A DNA stretch of 9,925 bases from REDI01 sp964586865 (GCA_964586865.1 CAZPJM010000174.1:1-9925); one strand, 5' to 3'. Counted from the first letter of the stretch, positions 1 to 7,038 are shown. A program made the numbers and translations. The notes: generated by a model not told the origin, from the letters alone.

Positions 1-1207
1 GGCGCAGGACGCCCACCGCGTCCACCCGATCGTCGAAGTCCACCCGCTGGCCGTCGGCGTCGGCGCGCACGTCCACGTAGGCCGCCCACTGCAGCCCCCA
101 CACGCCATGCTCGCTGTTGCCGGTGACCGCCAGGAGGGTGGAGCGGCTGCTCGCCACGCGCAGGTCGGTGTCGAAGCCGTCCATGGGCACCACCAGCTCG
201 CCGGTGGCGGCCAGGCCGGTGGCGTGGCGGGCCCAGACGTGGACGAAGGACTGGGTGGCCCAGCCCCACAGCGAGACCTGCACGCCGGCCAGGGTGCCGT
301 GGTCGGAGGGGAGGGCCTGGGGGATGCGCGTGCCGTCCGTGTCGTCGACCAGGCGCTCCCCGGCGGGCAGCGCGTGCACCTCGCCGTAGGCCTTGAGGCG
401 CAGGGTCAGCTCTCCGAGCAACACCCGGTGCTCGCCGCGGAGGCTGGCGATGGTGCGCTGGCGATCCAGGACCAGCACCCGCTCGCCCGCGATGCCGCCG
501 GGATCGGCCACCAGGGCATCCTGGACCTGCCAGTCCCCCCGGGAGAGCCGGTTGACGCCCACGTGGGCGGCGATCTGCGAGCGGCCGGGGCTCCAGGCCA
601 CCCCGCCGCCGAGGGTGTTCAGGTTGTCCAGCGGCCAGAAGTCGAGCAGGTAGATGTCGTCGCCGCGGTACATGCGGCTGCCCGCCCAGGCCGACAGGTC
701 CCCCCCGCCCAGGCCGCGGATCTCGGCGTAGAGATTCCGCAGGGCGATGTCGTCCTGGAAGGTGCCGTCGTAGTGGAAGACGTCGCCCGACACGCCCGGG
801 GTGACGAGCACGGTGACCTCGGCGCCGCTGGGGAGGACGGCGTCCCAGCCCACGTCGAGCTCCAGGTAGGGGCCGAGCTGGAGGCGCGGACCGTAGCGCG
901 TCACCTGCACCCCGCTCCCGCGGCCGCCGAACGGGTCGGTGCTGGCCTGGACGCGGCCGTAGCTGCCCAGGAAGGGCTTCCAGCGGCCCGGGGCCAGGGC
1001 CGCGGCCGCCGCCAGGCTGCTCCCGGTGGCGCCCTGCTCCGCCCCCTCACCGGTGTCCCCGGTCGCCTCTCCCGAGGCCTCCTCGACCTCCGCCGTCCGG
1101 CCGACCCGGCCGTCCCTCCCCTCCCCCACCCCGACGGTGGAGGGCGGCACCGGGCGATCCCCGGCGTAGGCGGCCGAACACAGAGCGAGGGCGAGGAGGG
1201 CGGTCAT
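1..1207 (-). CDS. LamB-like carbohydrate porin, 3' end cut off by the window
   Basis: This gene runs off the left edge; 402 N-terminal residues are visible and the C-terminal strands and stop are missing. It likely encodes an outer-membrane beta-barrel for sugar uptake. Residues 1-15 form a short signal peptide ending AYA. Residues 17-73 are a Gly/Glu/Ala-rich low-complexity linker. The barrel starts near residue 76. The best family evidence is residues 158-195: an 'LYAEIRG' strand, then 'WAGSRMYRGDDIYLLDF' at 174-190, matching the maltoporin pattern (E. coli LamB has AGKRFYQRHDVHMIDF). Alternating strands such as 'LTLRLKAYGEVH' follow. The ATG is chosen because GGGAG lies 5 bases upstream (1213-1217). 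An in-frame GTG at 1240 would add 11 residues including an Arg, giving a more conventional signal peptide, but it has no ribosome binding site. The gene lies 96 bp after moaA on the same strand. The substrate cannot be told. Confidence 0.8.
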   Translation of the reverse strand, partial: MTALLALALCSAAYAGDRPVPPSTVGVGEGRDGRVGRTAEVEEASGEATGDTGEGAEQGATGSSLAAAAALAPGRWKPFLGSYGRVQASTDPFGGRGSGVQVTRYGPRLQLGPYLELDVGWDAVLPSGAEVTVLVTPGVSGDVFHYDGTFQDDIALRNLYAEIRGLGGGDLSAWAGSRMYRGDDIYLLDFWPLDNLNTLGGGVAWSPGRSQIAAHVGVNRLSRGDWQVQDALVADPGGIAGERVLVLDRQRTIASLRGEHRVLLGELTLRLKAYGEVHALPAGERLVDDTDGTRIPQALPSDHGTLAGVQVSLWGWATQSFVHVWARHATGLAATGELVVPMDGFDTDLRVASSRSTLLAVTGNSEHGVWGLQWAAYVDVRADADGQRVDFDDRVDAVGVLR

Positions 1208-1286
1208 GGGGGCTCCCGAGCGAGCGGCCGCGGGTAACACGGCGGCCCGGGCGGGGAGTCCTCGACGCGCGCCCGGGGCGACGGGA

Positions 1287-1301
1287 GTCTGCGTCACAGA
1301 C
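1287..1301 (-). terminator. Small inverted repeat just after moaA
   Basis: A 5-bp stem, GTCTG and CAGAC, closes a 5-base loop (1292-1296). It begins 2 bases beyond the moaA stop codon. There is no T-tract, so it would be a weak terminator at best and could simply be chance. The rest of the moaA-porin gap (1208-1286) is GC-rich and shows no convincing promoter. Confidence 0.25.
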
Positions 1302-1303
1302 GG

Positions 1304-2338
1304 CTAGCCCCCGATTCGGGTCATCACCCCCTCGAAGGCCTTCCAGTCCCGGTCCAGGTGCGCCTCGTGCCCGGGGACCTTGCCCCACACCTGCAGCCGG
1401 ATGGCGTGGGAGAGGGTCGCGTCGTCGACCCCGCCCCGGATCAGGTCCCGCAGGCTCGGCGCGGGCTCCCGCGAGAGGCAGGTGCGCAGGTGGCCATCCG
1501 CCATGAGACGCAGCCGGTTGCAGCTGTCGCAGAAGTGCTCGGTGATGGGCGAGATGAAGCCCACCACCAGCCCGGTCTCGGCGATGCGCCAGGTCTTCGC
1601 GGGCCCGCCCCCCACCCGCCGCGCCACCGGCTCCAGGGTCCACCGCGCCGCCAGCCGCCGCCGCAGCTCGCCCGCCGAGAGGTGGGTGCGCCGGTCCACC
1701 GCCCCACTGAAGGGCATGGCCTCGATGAAGCGGACCTGGGTGGTCTCGGCATGGGGGCTGAAGAAGTCCACCAGGGCCTCGAGCTGGTGGTCGTTCTCGC
1801 CCCGGACCATGACCGCATTGATCTTGACCGGGGTGAGGCCGGCCGCCCGGGCGGCCTCGATGGCGTCCAGGACCCGCTGGAGGTCCCCGCCCCGGGTGAC
1901 GGCGCGGAACTGGTCCGGGTCGAGCGTATCGAGGCTGATGTTGACCCGATCCAGGCCGGCCCGGGCGTAGGCGGCGGCCCGTCGGGCGAAGAGGTGGCCG
2001 TTGGTGGTCATGGCCAGATCGGTGATCTGCGGGATGGCTCCGAGTCCGGCCACCAGCGCGTCCAGGTCGCGCCGGACGGTGGGCTCGCCGCCGGTGATCC
2101 GCACCCGCTCGATGCCCATGCCGGCCAGCACGCGCACGACCCGCACCACCTCCTCGTAGGTGAGGAGCTCGTCCTTCGGCATCCAGTCCAGGCCCTCGGC
2201 GGGCATGCAGTAGGTGCAACGGTAGTTGCAGCGGTCGGTGACGCTCACCCGGATGTAGGTGTGACGGCGCCCGAAGCGGTCCACCAGGGGACCCTCGAGG
2301 GGCATGGTCAGGCCCGGGACCGGCTCGGGCAGCGCCAC
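1304..2338 (-). CDS. moaA: GTP 3',8-cyclase MoaA (molybdenum cofactor biosynthesis)
   Basis: MoaA is a cytoplasmic radical SAM enzyme that rearranges GTP to 3',8-cyclo-7,8-dihydro-GTP, the first step of molybdopterin synthesis; MoaC follows. All hallmarks are visible in the 344 residues. The SAM-binding cluster motif CxxxCxxC is at C37, C41 and C44, within 'TDRCNYRCTYCMP'. The 'GGEP' SAM motif is at 83-86. The second 4Fe-4S site is C-x2-C-x13-C at C270, C273 and C287. The substrate-contacting 'CNRLRL' arginines are R275 and R277. The protein ends in the conserved double glycine (RIGG). Length is typical. The GTG start directly follows the mrp stop and has AGGAGG 5 bases upstream. An ATG at codon 12 (2305) would give an N-terminus closer to E. 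coli MoaA but lacks a good ribosome binding site. No other moa or moe gene is in view. The neighbouring Mrp-type ATPase could help load its two clusters (inference). Confidence 0.97.
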   Translation of the reverse strand: MALPEPVPGLTMPLEGPLVDRFGRRHTYIRVSVTDRCNYRCTYCMPAEGLDWMPKDELLTYEEVVRVVRVLAGMGIERVRITGGEPTVRRDLDALVAGLGAIPQITDLAMTTNGHLFARRAAAYARAGLDRVNISLDTLDPDQFRAVTRGGDLQRVLDAIEAARAAGLTPVKINAVMVRGENDHQLEALVDFFSPHAETTQVRFIEAMPFSGAVDRRTHLSAGELRRRLAARWTLEPVARRVGGGPAKTWRIAETGLVVGFISPITEHFCDSCNRLRLMADGHLRTCLSREPAPSLRDLIRGGVDDATLSHAIRLQVWGKVPGHEAHLDRDWKAFEGVMTRIGG

Positions 2339-3481
2339 TCAGGCCTCCTCAAGCCCGAGCTTGCGGGCCACGGCGAGGGCCAGCTCGCGGAAGTGACCGC
2401 CCAGGGCGTCATCGTGGAGCGCGGCAGGCTGGCCCGCGTCGCCCGAGGCCCGCAGACGGGTCTGGAGGGGGATCTGCCCGAGCACCTCGGTGTCGTGGGC
2501 CCGGGCGGTCTCGACGCCGCCCCCCTCGCCGAAGACGTGATCGCGGGTGCCGTCGGGCAGCTCGTACCAGGCCATGTTCTCCACGAGCCCGAGCAGCGGC
2601 ACCTCGAGCTTGCGGAACATGGCGATGCCACGGACCGCGTCGTCGAGAGCCACCTTCTGGGGCGTGGTGACCACGATGGCGCCGGTGAGGTCGACGGACT
2701 GGACGAGGGAGAGCTGGGCATCGCCGGTGCCGGGGGGCAGATCGATGACCAGCACGTCGAGCTCGCCCCACCGCGTGTCCTGGAGGAACTGGCGGAGGGC
2801 CCCCATCACCATGGGCCCCCGCCAGATGACGGCCTGGTCCTGGGGGACGAGGAGCCCGATGGAGAGGCAGCGCACCCCGTAGGCGTTCACCGGGATGATC
2901 TTGCGATCCTGATCGGCGAGCGGTCTCGAGGTCACGTTCATCATGGTGGGCAGGCTGGGGCCGTAGATGTCGGCGTCCATCAGGCCCACGGTGTGCCCGA
3001 GTCGCCGCAGCGCCACGGCCAGGTTGGTGGCGATGGTGCTCTTGCCCACGCCGCCCTTGCCCGAGGCCACCGCCACCAGGTGGCGCACCCCCGGCAGGCT
3101 CTTCTTCTCGATGGGACCGCCGTGGGGCTGGACGCCGCCCCCTCGGTCCATCCCGGGGATGGGGGCGCCGCCGCCCTGGCCCCCTTGCGCCCGCTTGCGG
3201 TCGGCCTCGTCGAGATCGGGCTTCTCCAGGCGGGCCACCACCGTGATCTCGCCCTGTACGCCCGCAGCGCGCAGGTTCTCGACCAGGGCCTCCTCGAGGC
3301 TCCGCCGATCGGTGCGGCCGTGCTTGGGGGTGAACCAGAGCTCGAAGCTGAGGCCGTTCTCGTCGACCTTGGCCTGGCGGACCATGCCGGCCAGCCACAC
3401 GGAGCGGCCCGAGACCGGATCCCGGACCCGGGTGGCGGCGGGCTGGAGCAGGCTCAAGGGATCCACATCGCTCACGAACAC
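2339..3481 (-). CDS. Mrp/ApbC/NBP35-type P-loop ATPase lacking the CxxC motif
   Basis: This is a cytoplasmic SIMIBI-class ATPase of the Mrp/ApbC family, whose studied members carry and transfer Fe-S clusters. Residues 1-90 look like a diverged MIP18/DUF59 domain ('DPVSGRSVWLAGMVR'). Residues 91-130 are a Gly/Pro-rich linker. The ATPase core has the deviant Walker A 'GKGGVGKST' (141-149), 'DADIYGPSLP' (169-178) and 'IDLPPGTGD' (246-254). After 'VENM' (300-303), where many Mrp proteins carry the cluster-binding CxxC, this one reads 'AWYELPDGTRDHVFGEGGG' with no cysteine. C205 is the only cysteine in the protein. CxxC-less Mrp proteins are known from other bacteria, actinobacteria for example, so this need not be an inactive copy. 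Start: the outermost GTG (3481) has a weak ribosome site. The GTG two codons in (3475) has GAGG 5 bases upstream and may be the true start. It is the first gene of an mrp-moaA operon. Confidence 0.93.
   Translation of the reverse strand: MFVSDVDPLSLLQPAATRVRDPVSGRSVWLAGMVRQAKVDENGLSFELWFTPKHGRTDRRSLEEALVENLRAAGVQGEITVVARLEKPDLDEADRKRAQGGQGGGAPIPGMDRGGGVQPHGGPIEKKSLPGVRHLVAVASGKGGVGKSTIATNLAVALRRLGHTVGLMDADIYGPSLPTMMNVTSRPLADQDRKIIPVNAYGVRCLSIGLLVPQDQAVIWRGPMVMGALRQFLQDTRWGELDVLVIDLPPGTGDAQLSLVQSVDLTGAIVVTTPQKVALDDAVRGIAMFRKLEVPLLGLVENMAWYELPDGTRDHVFGEGGGVETARAHDTEVLGQIPLQTRLRASGDAGQPAALHDDALGGHFRELALAVARKLGLEEA
2344..2349 (-). promoter_or_regulatory. Shine-Dalgarno of moaA inside mrp
   Basis: AGGAGG on the minus strand lies 5 bases before the moaA GTG and within the last codons of mrp. 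It decides for the GTG at 2338 over the internal ATG at 2305. With the abutting stop and start codons, it implies translational coupling. Confidence 0.8.
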
Positions 3482-3514
3482 CTCGTCGAAGAGCAGGGCC
3501 TATCCGGGCCGGGC

Positions 3515-3536
3515 CTCCCCGTCGCGTGACGGGGGG
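3515..3536. promoter_or_regulatory. GC-rich palindrome in the mrp / secreted-protein divergent region
   Basis: CCCCGTC (3517-3523) and GACGGGG (3528-3534) form a perfect 7-bp inverted repeat around the 4-base spacer GCGT. It extends to 9 bp if a G-T pair is allowed. It lies between two divergent genes, just upstream of a TATGCT box, where an operator or an RNA hairpin could sit. No T-tract follows. Function is not known. Confidence 0.35.
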
Positions 3537-3541
3537 TCGCG

Positions 3542-3547
3542 TATGCT
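3542..3547 (+). promoter_or_regulatory. Possible -10 box (TATGCT)
   Basis: TATGCT matches four of the six bases of the sigma-70 -10 consensus and stands out in very GC-rich surroundings, 39 bases before the ATG at 3587. No convincing -35 element is found at a normal distance; the palindrome occupies that place. Confidence 0.25.
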
Positions 3548-3586
3548 GGGCCGGCCCACCCGGACCCGAACACCTGGAGAAGCCCC

Positions 3587-4225
3587 ATGCTCCTACCACT
3601 CCTCGCGCCCTTGCTCGCCACTGCCGCCGGCCCCGTCTTCGAGGTGGAGCTGGCCGTGCCGGCCTCCATCGACGACTCGGCCACCTACCCTTCCGCGAAG
3701 GTCGCCACCGCACGCCTCTTCAAGGGGGTCGCCCCCGGCGTGCCGGTCGGGACGTACACCACGGCCACCCCGGAGATCTCCTGCATCGTCAAGCCCGGTG
3801 GCGATGTCTTGATCGTCGCCGAGTTCGACCCGGCGAGCTGGCCGACCTGGCCGCAGCACGCCGACTGCACCGCCCTCGGCACCACCGTCCGGGTGGTCCC
3901 GGTGATGGATCGAGCCCGCACCGCCATGACCCACGCCGACGTGGACCTGTCGGGCACCCTCACGGTCGAGAAGATGCCTGGAGAGCAGTGGTTTTCCTGG
4001 CACCTGCTCCCGGGCACCGACTGGGTCGAGTGGTCCGGCGCGGCCACCTCGAACGGAGGCGCCTGGACCCACCTGTCCTGCGAGGTCGCCGAGAACGCCC
4101 TGGGTGAGTGGTTCCTGCGGCTCGAGGCCACGGACGGCCAACCCGCCTACGGGACGGGCGCCTGCGAGGCACCGCGTGCGAGCGGCGGCACCACGTCCAT
4201 CGACGTGGCCCTCCAGGCACCGTAG
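3587..4225 (+). CDS. Secreted hypothetical protein with four cysteines
   Basis: I do not recognise this 212-residue protein. Residues 1-14 (Leu/Ala-rich, ending ATAA) look like a short signal peptide, although it has no Lys or Arg after the Met. There is no lipobox cysteine, so a soluble periplasmic or secreted protein is likely. The mature part has four cysteines at 66, 94, 165 and 193, enough for two disulfides. It is rich in Thr, Val and Trp, as in a beta-sandwich. There is no membrane segment after the signal and no catalytic motif I can name. The ATG has GGAGA 6 bases upstream (3576-3580), which supports the start. The gene diverges from mrp and converges on the FKBP isomerase gene. It is probably a single-gene transcript. 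Confidence 0.75.
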   Translation: MLLPLLAPLLATAAGPVFEVELAVPASIDDSATYPSAKVATARLFKGVAPGVPVGTYTTATPEISCIVKPGGDVLIVAEFDPASWPTWPQHADCTALGTTVRVVPVMDRARTAMTHADVDLSGTLTVEKMPGEQWFSWHLLPGTDWVEWSGAATSNGGAWTHLSCEVAENALGEWFLRLEATDGQPAYGTGACEAPRASGGTTSIDVALQAP

Positions 4226-4240
4226 GGCTCCACCGCCGAC

Positions 4241-4269
4241 GGCCGGGCGCCTCAGTGCGGCGCCTGGCC
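4241..4269. terminator. Hairpin between convergent genes, overlapping the slyD-like 3' end
   Basis: GGCCGGGCGCC (4241-4251) pairs with GGCGCCTGGCC (4259-4269) in an 11-bp stem with a single G-T pair and a 7-base loop. It lies 15 bases after the stop of the secreted-protein gene. The stop codon of the opposite gene (4252-4254) is in the loop. No T-tract follows on either strand. The position fits a shared terminator or a 3' stabilising hairpin for the forward transcript. Confidence 0.5.
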
Positions 4270-4746
4270 CTCGGGACCGTGGGCGTGCCCATGCTGGAGC
4301 TCGTCGGCGGTGGGCTCGCGGACGCCGACCACCTCGACGTCGAAGTGCAGGGTCTTGCCGGCGAGGGGATGGTTCACGTCGACCCAGACCTGGGCGCCCT
4401 CGACCTTGGTGATCCAGAGGACGACCTCCTGGCCGGCGGAGCCCTGGGCGCGGACCGGCATGCCGGGTCGGGGGTCCATGCCCTTCGGGAACTCCTTGCG
4501 GGGGACCGACTGGGGACCGGGGCCCTGGCGCTCGCCATAGCCCTCGGCCGGCGGGACCACGGCCACCAGGGCATCACCGGCGGTGTGGCCCTCGAGCTGC
4601 TTCTCGAGGCCGGGGACGATGTTCTGGTGCCCGTGGAGATAGGCCAGCGGCTGGCCGCCCCGGGAGGAGTCGAGCTGGGTCCCCTCGTCGTCGGTGAGGG
4701 TGTAGTGGAAGATCCCGACCTTGTCGGGGGCGATGATGTCGGACAC
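4252..4746 (-). CDS. SlyD-type FKBP peptidyl-prolyl cis-trans isomerase
   Basis: This 164-residue cytoplasmic enzyme catalyses prolyl isomerisation and, in SlyD relatives, also acts as a holdase chaperone and metal carrier. The split FKBP domain is clear. The first half includes 'YLHGHQNIVPGLEKQLEG' (36-53) and 'VPPAEGYGE' (64-72). An insert-in-flap chaperone domain spans about 73-122. The second half is 'DVNHPLAGKTLHFDVEVVGV' (123-142), a SlyD hallmark. The C-terminal tail has only four histidines (152, 154, 156, 164) and no cysteines, against the long metal-binding tail of E. coli SlyD, so nickel handling is doubtful. The GTG start is supported by AGGAGG 4 bases upstream (4751-4756). It lies downstream of the repeat lipoprotein gene on the same strand, 93 bp apart, and may have its own promoter. 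I leave the symbol blank because slyD and slyD-like paralogues cannot be separated here. Confidence 0.93.
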   Translation of the reverse strand: MSDIIAPDKVGIFHYTLTDDEGTQLDSSRGGQPLAYLHGHQNIVPGLEKQLEGHTAGDALVAVVPPAEGYGERQGPGPQSVPRKEFPKGMDPRPGMPVRAQGSAGQEVVLWITKVEGAQVWVDVNHPLAGKTLHFDVEVVGVREPTADELQHGHAHGPEGQAPH

Positions 4747-4782
4747 GGGGCCTCCTGGGGCGTCTCGGGGCCGTAGCGCACG

Positions 4783-4808
4783 GGGCGCGAAACATCCACG
4801 CCGCGCCC
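4783..4808 (-). terminator. Inverted repeat between the repeat lipoprotein and slyD-like genes
   Basis: GGGCGCG (4783-4789) and CGCGCCC (4802-4808) form a 7-bp stem around a 12-base, relatively AT-rich loop. On the minus strand it begins about 32 bases after the lipoprotein stop codon. It could end that transcript or be a chance GC-rich pairing. No T-tract follows it. Nothing else is evident in 4747-4839. Confidence 0.25.
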
Positions 4809-4839
4809 GGACCGCCCCGCGACCGCACGGGACGGCCCC

Positions 4840-7038
4840 CTACCGCTCGCCCATGCAGAGGATGGCCCGGACCCCGGTCCAGCAGCACGACCCCGGGTTG
4901 AAGGGGTCGTCACTCGCGCTGGCACAGGCGAACTTCCGGCTGCAGGACTGGCAGATGGGCCAGGTCCCGGGGGTGGGGGTCCCCGAGCAGGTCGTGTAGG
5001 TGCCGTCATTGCCGGTGCCCGTGATGGTCCAGCTCTTCAGGTCGGGCAGGCTGACCCGGCCCGAGCCCCACAGGTCGCCACCGTCGATGCGGGTGCCGTT
5101 GCGGTCGAAGACCCGGTCCCCGCGGCCCGCGTCGTAGTCCAGGTAGTCCTTGGCGTCCTCGGTGGCGGTGCTGTAGACGATCTTCCAGTCCGAGCCGCTC
5201 ACGCCCTCGGCGCTGGCCCGGGATGCACACTCGGCATCCGCGTCGGCGCGGCTGGCCAGCTCGACCCGGCCGCTCCCGCTGGTGGAGCCGATGAAGGTGG
5301 CGGTGGTGAAGAGGACCCAGTCCTGGCTCTCCTTCACGTCCACCTCGTCCTCGCCCGAGACCGTGGCACGGCCATCGGTCACCTCCACCTCGCAGGTCCA
5401 GGTGTCGCCGAGGACCGTGTCGGCCGCCGCGATGGTGTCGCCCGAGGTGGTGGTGGTGGTGGTGGCCCCGGTCCAGGCCACGCCGTTGCGGCTCCAGGTG
5501 AGGGTGGTGGTGAGGGTGTCGCCGTCCGCATCGGTGCTGGCGGTGGCGATCTCGCAGACCAGGTCATCCTCGTCGCCGGGTGAGCCCGGGTCGATGACCA
5601 CCTCGGGGGTGGACGGGATGGCGTTGACCACGGTGGTGGAGGCGGTGACGGCGACGCCCGTGTCGAAGCCGTCGAAGGGCTCGACGGTCACCACGAGCAC
5701 ATCCCCGCGCACATGCCCGCTCGACAGGGTGGGGCCGGTGCCGAGGGTGCGGCCCCCCACCCGCCACGTGGTGGTGAGGGTGACCGGATCGCCGTCGGGG
5801 TCCATCACCCCGCTGGGGATGGCGGTCACCTCGTCGGCGCCCGAGACCGTCGAGGGAGAGAGGCTGACCCCGGCGATGACGGGGGCGGTGTTGCCCACGG
5901 TGACGGGGTCGCTCACGATGGAGGCGCTGCTGGCCTCGCCGTCGGTGGCGGTCACGAAGCAGCGGACCACATCGCCGCGCACCAGATCGGCGCCCGCGAG
6001 GGTGGGGCCCACGCCCGCCGGCCGGCCGTCCACGGTCCAGGTGGTGGTGAGGGTGACCTCGTCACCGTCGATGTCCACGACCTCGTTGGCGGTACAGGTC
6101 AGGTCGTCCCCGCCCACCGGGCTCGGCGGCGTGATGACCACCTCGCCGATGGTGGGAGCCACGTTGCGGACGGTGACCTCGGGCGAGACCACGGGCCCGT
6201 CGGTGGCGTCCCCGTCGGTGACGGTGGCCTCGACCCGCAGCACCTGCCCCTTGTCGAAGGAGGCGCCATCGAGGGTGTCCTCGGGGCCCTCCTTCACGAC
6301 GGCGCTGTCCACGAACCAGGAGTACGTCCAGACCAGGGGCTCCCCGTCGGCGTCCGAGCCGGTGGGGACCGCCGTGACGACGGTGTTCTCGTAGACCAGC
6401 GTGGGGTCGAGCCGCACCGAGGCCGCCTCGGGCGCCTCGTTGCCGATCTGCACCTGGGCCGTGACCGGCTCGCCGTCGGTCTGGCCATCGCTGGGCGTGG
6501 CGGTCACCTCCCAGATCTGCCCCTTCGAGGTGGCCTGGGCGCGCACCACATTGCCGTTCACGGTGGAGGCGGAGCCGTCGACGGTCCAGCTCCATCGGAC
6601 GATGACATCGTCACCATCGGCATCCTCGGCCTCGAAGGAGGCGCGGAGGTCGTCGAGGGTGGTGGGGGCGTCGGGGTCCAGGGTCAGGCTGCCGGCGGGG
6701 GGTGCGTTCAGGATGGTGGTGGTGGCCTCGACCGTCTCGCCGTCGACCCGCCCGTCGGTGGGGGTGACCCGGACGGTCCAGGTGTCGCCCTTCTCGGTGG
6801 CCGAGGCCGGGATGGTGTCCTCGGTGAGGTCGGGCCGGGGATTGCCGTTGAGGGTCCAGGCGTAGCGGTAGCTGACCTCGTGCCGGTCCTCGGCCGGGGT
6901 CGTGATGGCCACGGTCAGGTCATCGGTGGTGAGGGGCGCCTCGGGCTGGATGGCCACCGCGGTGCCCTCGGGCACGTCGTTGCAGGCCCCCAGCACGATG
7001 AGTACGGCGAACGGCATTGTGGCGAGGGGATTCCGCAT
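4840..7038 (-). CDS. Lipoprotein with six Ig/PKD-like repeats and a Cys-rich C-terminal domain
   Basis: This is a 732-residue predicted surface or periplasmic lipoprotein. Residues 1-18 are a signal peptide with lipobox LGAC, so C19 would be lipidated. Six repeats of about 90 residues follow (roughly 22-111, 112-200, 201-291, 293-383, 384-472, 473-571). Each has a proline-rich opening ('APVIAGVSLSP'), a 'DxDGD' turn, a 'TTTWTVDG' strand, a 'KGD/RGD' turn, then 'VTATDG', ending in 'VGN' or 'VRN'. This is the PKD/Ig-like pattern common in Myxococcota adhesin-like proteins. Repeats 4 and 6 each carry a cysteine pair (C315/C360, C495/C549) at matching positions, suggesting an Ig-type disulfide. 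The last 160 residues ('ASRADADAECASRASAEG', 594-611) recall DUF1554/endostatin-like domains and hold eight cysteines. The ATG at 7038 is chosen because GGAGG lies 4 bases upstream and the signal peptide then begins properly; an in-frame start at 7068 has no such site. No enzymatic motif is visible; binding or adhesion is a guess. Confidence 0.88.
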   Translation of the reverse strand: MRNPLATMPFAVLIVLGACNDVPEGTAVAIQPEAPLTTDDLTVAITTPAEDRHEVSYRYAWTLNGNPRPDLTEDTIPASATEKGDTWTVRVTPTDGRVDGETVEATTTILNAPPAGSLTLDPDAPTTLDDLRASFEAEDADGDDVIVRWSWTVDGSASTVNGNVVRAQATSKGQIWEVTATPSDGQTDGEPVTAQVQIGNEAPEAASVRLDPTLVYENTVVTAVPTGSDADGEPLVWTYSWFVDSAVVKEGPEDTLDGASFDKGQVLRVEATVTDGDATDGPVVSPEVTVRNVAPTIGEVVITPPSPVGGDDLTCTANEVVDIDGDEVTLTTTWTVDGRPAGVGPTLAGADLVRGDVVRCFVTATDGEASSASIVSDPVTVGNTAPVIAGVSLSPSTVSGADEVTAIPSGVMDPDGDPVTLTTTWRVGGRTLGTGPTLSSGHVRGDVLVVTVEPFDGFDTGVAVTASTTVVNAIPSTPEVVIDPGSPGDEDDLVCEIATASTDADGDTLTTTLTWSRNGVAWTGATTTTTTSGDTIAAADTVLGDTWTCEVEVTDGRATVSGEDEVDVKESQDWVLFTTATFIGSTSGSGRVELASRADADAECASRASAEGVSGSDWKIVYSTATEDAKDYLDYDAGRGDRVFDRNGTRIDGGDLWGSGRVSLPDLKSWTITGTGNDGTYTTCSGTPTPGTWPICQSCSRKFACASASDDPFNPGSCCWTGVRAILCMGER
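5326..6975 (-). repeat. Six tandem protein-level Ig/PKD-like repeats
   Basis: This is the part of the lipoprotein gene that encodes the six units of about 90 residues. The units align as protein (shared 'DDL', 'DGD', 'TxTW', 'GD', 'TDG' and terminal Asn), but their DNA has diverged. They are old duplications, not a recent array. Plus-strand GGTGGT runs recur because of Thr codons. Confidence 0.8.
5446..5465. repeat. (GGT)6 microsatellite
   Basis: Six GGT triplets plus GG encode six consecutive threonines (residues 526-531) within repeat 6 of the lipoprotein. Slippage would change length in frame, not switch the gene off. Confidence 0.85.

Noticed and set aside
107..1237. A plus-strand open frame opposite the porin
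   Set aside because: The minus-strand frame has a signal peptide, ribosome site and LamB-like motifs; the plus frame has none.
1358..3529. A 723-codon open frame on the plus strand across moaA and mrp
   Set aside because: It lies antisense to two certain genes and its product is compositionally biased (His, Gly, Pro, Asp).
5446..5465. (GGT)6 as a phase-variation switch
   Set aside because: Triplet slippage stays in frame, so it can only add or remove threonines.
5282..6394. A plus-strand Ser/Thr/Val-rich frame opposite the repeat lipoprotein
   Set aside because: Its composition is the mirror of the Asp/Thr/Val codons of the repeats; there is no signal peptide and no convincing ribosome site.
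5326..6975. Tandem repeats as a possible CRISPR or recent DNA repeat array
   Set aside because: The repetition is at protein level with diverged DNA and no short identical repeats with spacers.
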